A DNA stretch of 5,044 nt from Bacteroidaceae bacterium. GTDB lineage: Bacteria > Bacteroidota > Bacteroidia > Bacteroidales > Bacteroidaceae. The notes below the pieces were generated by a model. The model was given only the letters and a program-made list of their open reading frames with translations, was not told the origin of the DNA and made no database searches. The position numbers and the translations under genes are program-made. Location: NCBI GenBank assembly GCA_900770705.1, contig CAAGLF010000019.1, positions 1-5,044 on the forward strand, given 5' to 3'. Positions 4,979 to 5,044 of this stretch are shown piece after piece; the stretch's first letter is position 1; the number at the start of each line of letters is the position of its first letter.

Positions 4979-5044
4979 TTAGTATTTCAACATCTTCGGC
5001 GAAACACCGTTGAACATCGGCATTTGCATTCCTATGCTGGCTCC
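4979..5044 (-). CDS. C-terminal end of an unidentified protein, 5' partial
   Basis: Reading leftward from the window edge, 21 codons 'GASIGMQMPMFNGVSPKMLK' plus a final Tyr are followed by TAA (complement of 4979-4981). A strong hairpin terminator follows directly, which makes this a genuine gene end and not a chance frame. The residues visible are methionine-rich and neutral. They are too few to name a family, and I do not recognise it. The gene is convergent with everything else in the window. Confidence 0.7.
   Translation of the reverse strand, partial: GASIGMQMPMFNGVSPKMLKY

Overview
The window looks like a chromosomal accessory segment from a member of the Bacteroidales, most likely Prevotella- or Bacteroides-like. 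The evidence is three-fold. There are two surface/secreted protein genes whose C-termini resemble the type IX secretion (T9SS) sorting tails of this order. There is a BspA-type leucine-rich-repeat protein. There is also a Bacteroidetes-type promoter (TTG, 19 bases, then TAATTTTG) placed just before the second gene, which has no Shine-Dalgarno sequence. The assignment comes from sequence character only; no database search was run.

Layout: (1) 1-1358 (+) is the 3' part of a gene for a repetitive secreted protein made of about 109-residue Ig-like (SbsA/Big_5-like) units. The first two visible units are almost identical in DNA. A strong hairpin terminator follows at 1394-1440. (2) 1441-2250 is a graveyard. 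It holds two adjacent short tandem arrays (22 nt x3 and 12 nt x3), a frameshifted C-terminal remnant of a Fic-family protein, a three-copy palindromic motif (1842-1899), a very short fragment resembling the N-terminus of a type III restriction (Res) subunit that lacks a start codon, and the 3' end of an unrecognised gene. Together these suggest a decayed restriction-modification/Fic locus. (3) 2251-4196 (+) is an intact, promoter-equipped BspA-like LRR surface protein gene, visibly more AT-rich than gene 1. (4) 4197-4922 has no intact gene. It holds a frameshifted, truncated N-terminal piece of a DDE-type insertion-sequence transposase and a terminator-like hairpin with an eight-T run. (5) 4923-5044 carries the 3' end of a minus-strand gene with its own strong hairpin terminator, converging on the rest.

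The two intact products are probably both exported and cell-surface-associated (adhesion or host/matrix interaction is inferred). The DNA between and after them looks like a site of repeated insertion and decay. I do not see a convincing complete new system. The most notable signals are the recently duplicated or homogenised Ig-like repeats, the three-copy inverted motif able to form two mutually exclusive hairpins, and the larger duplicated module inside the LRR gene.
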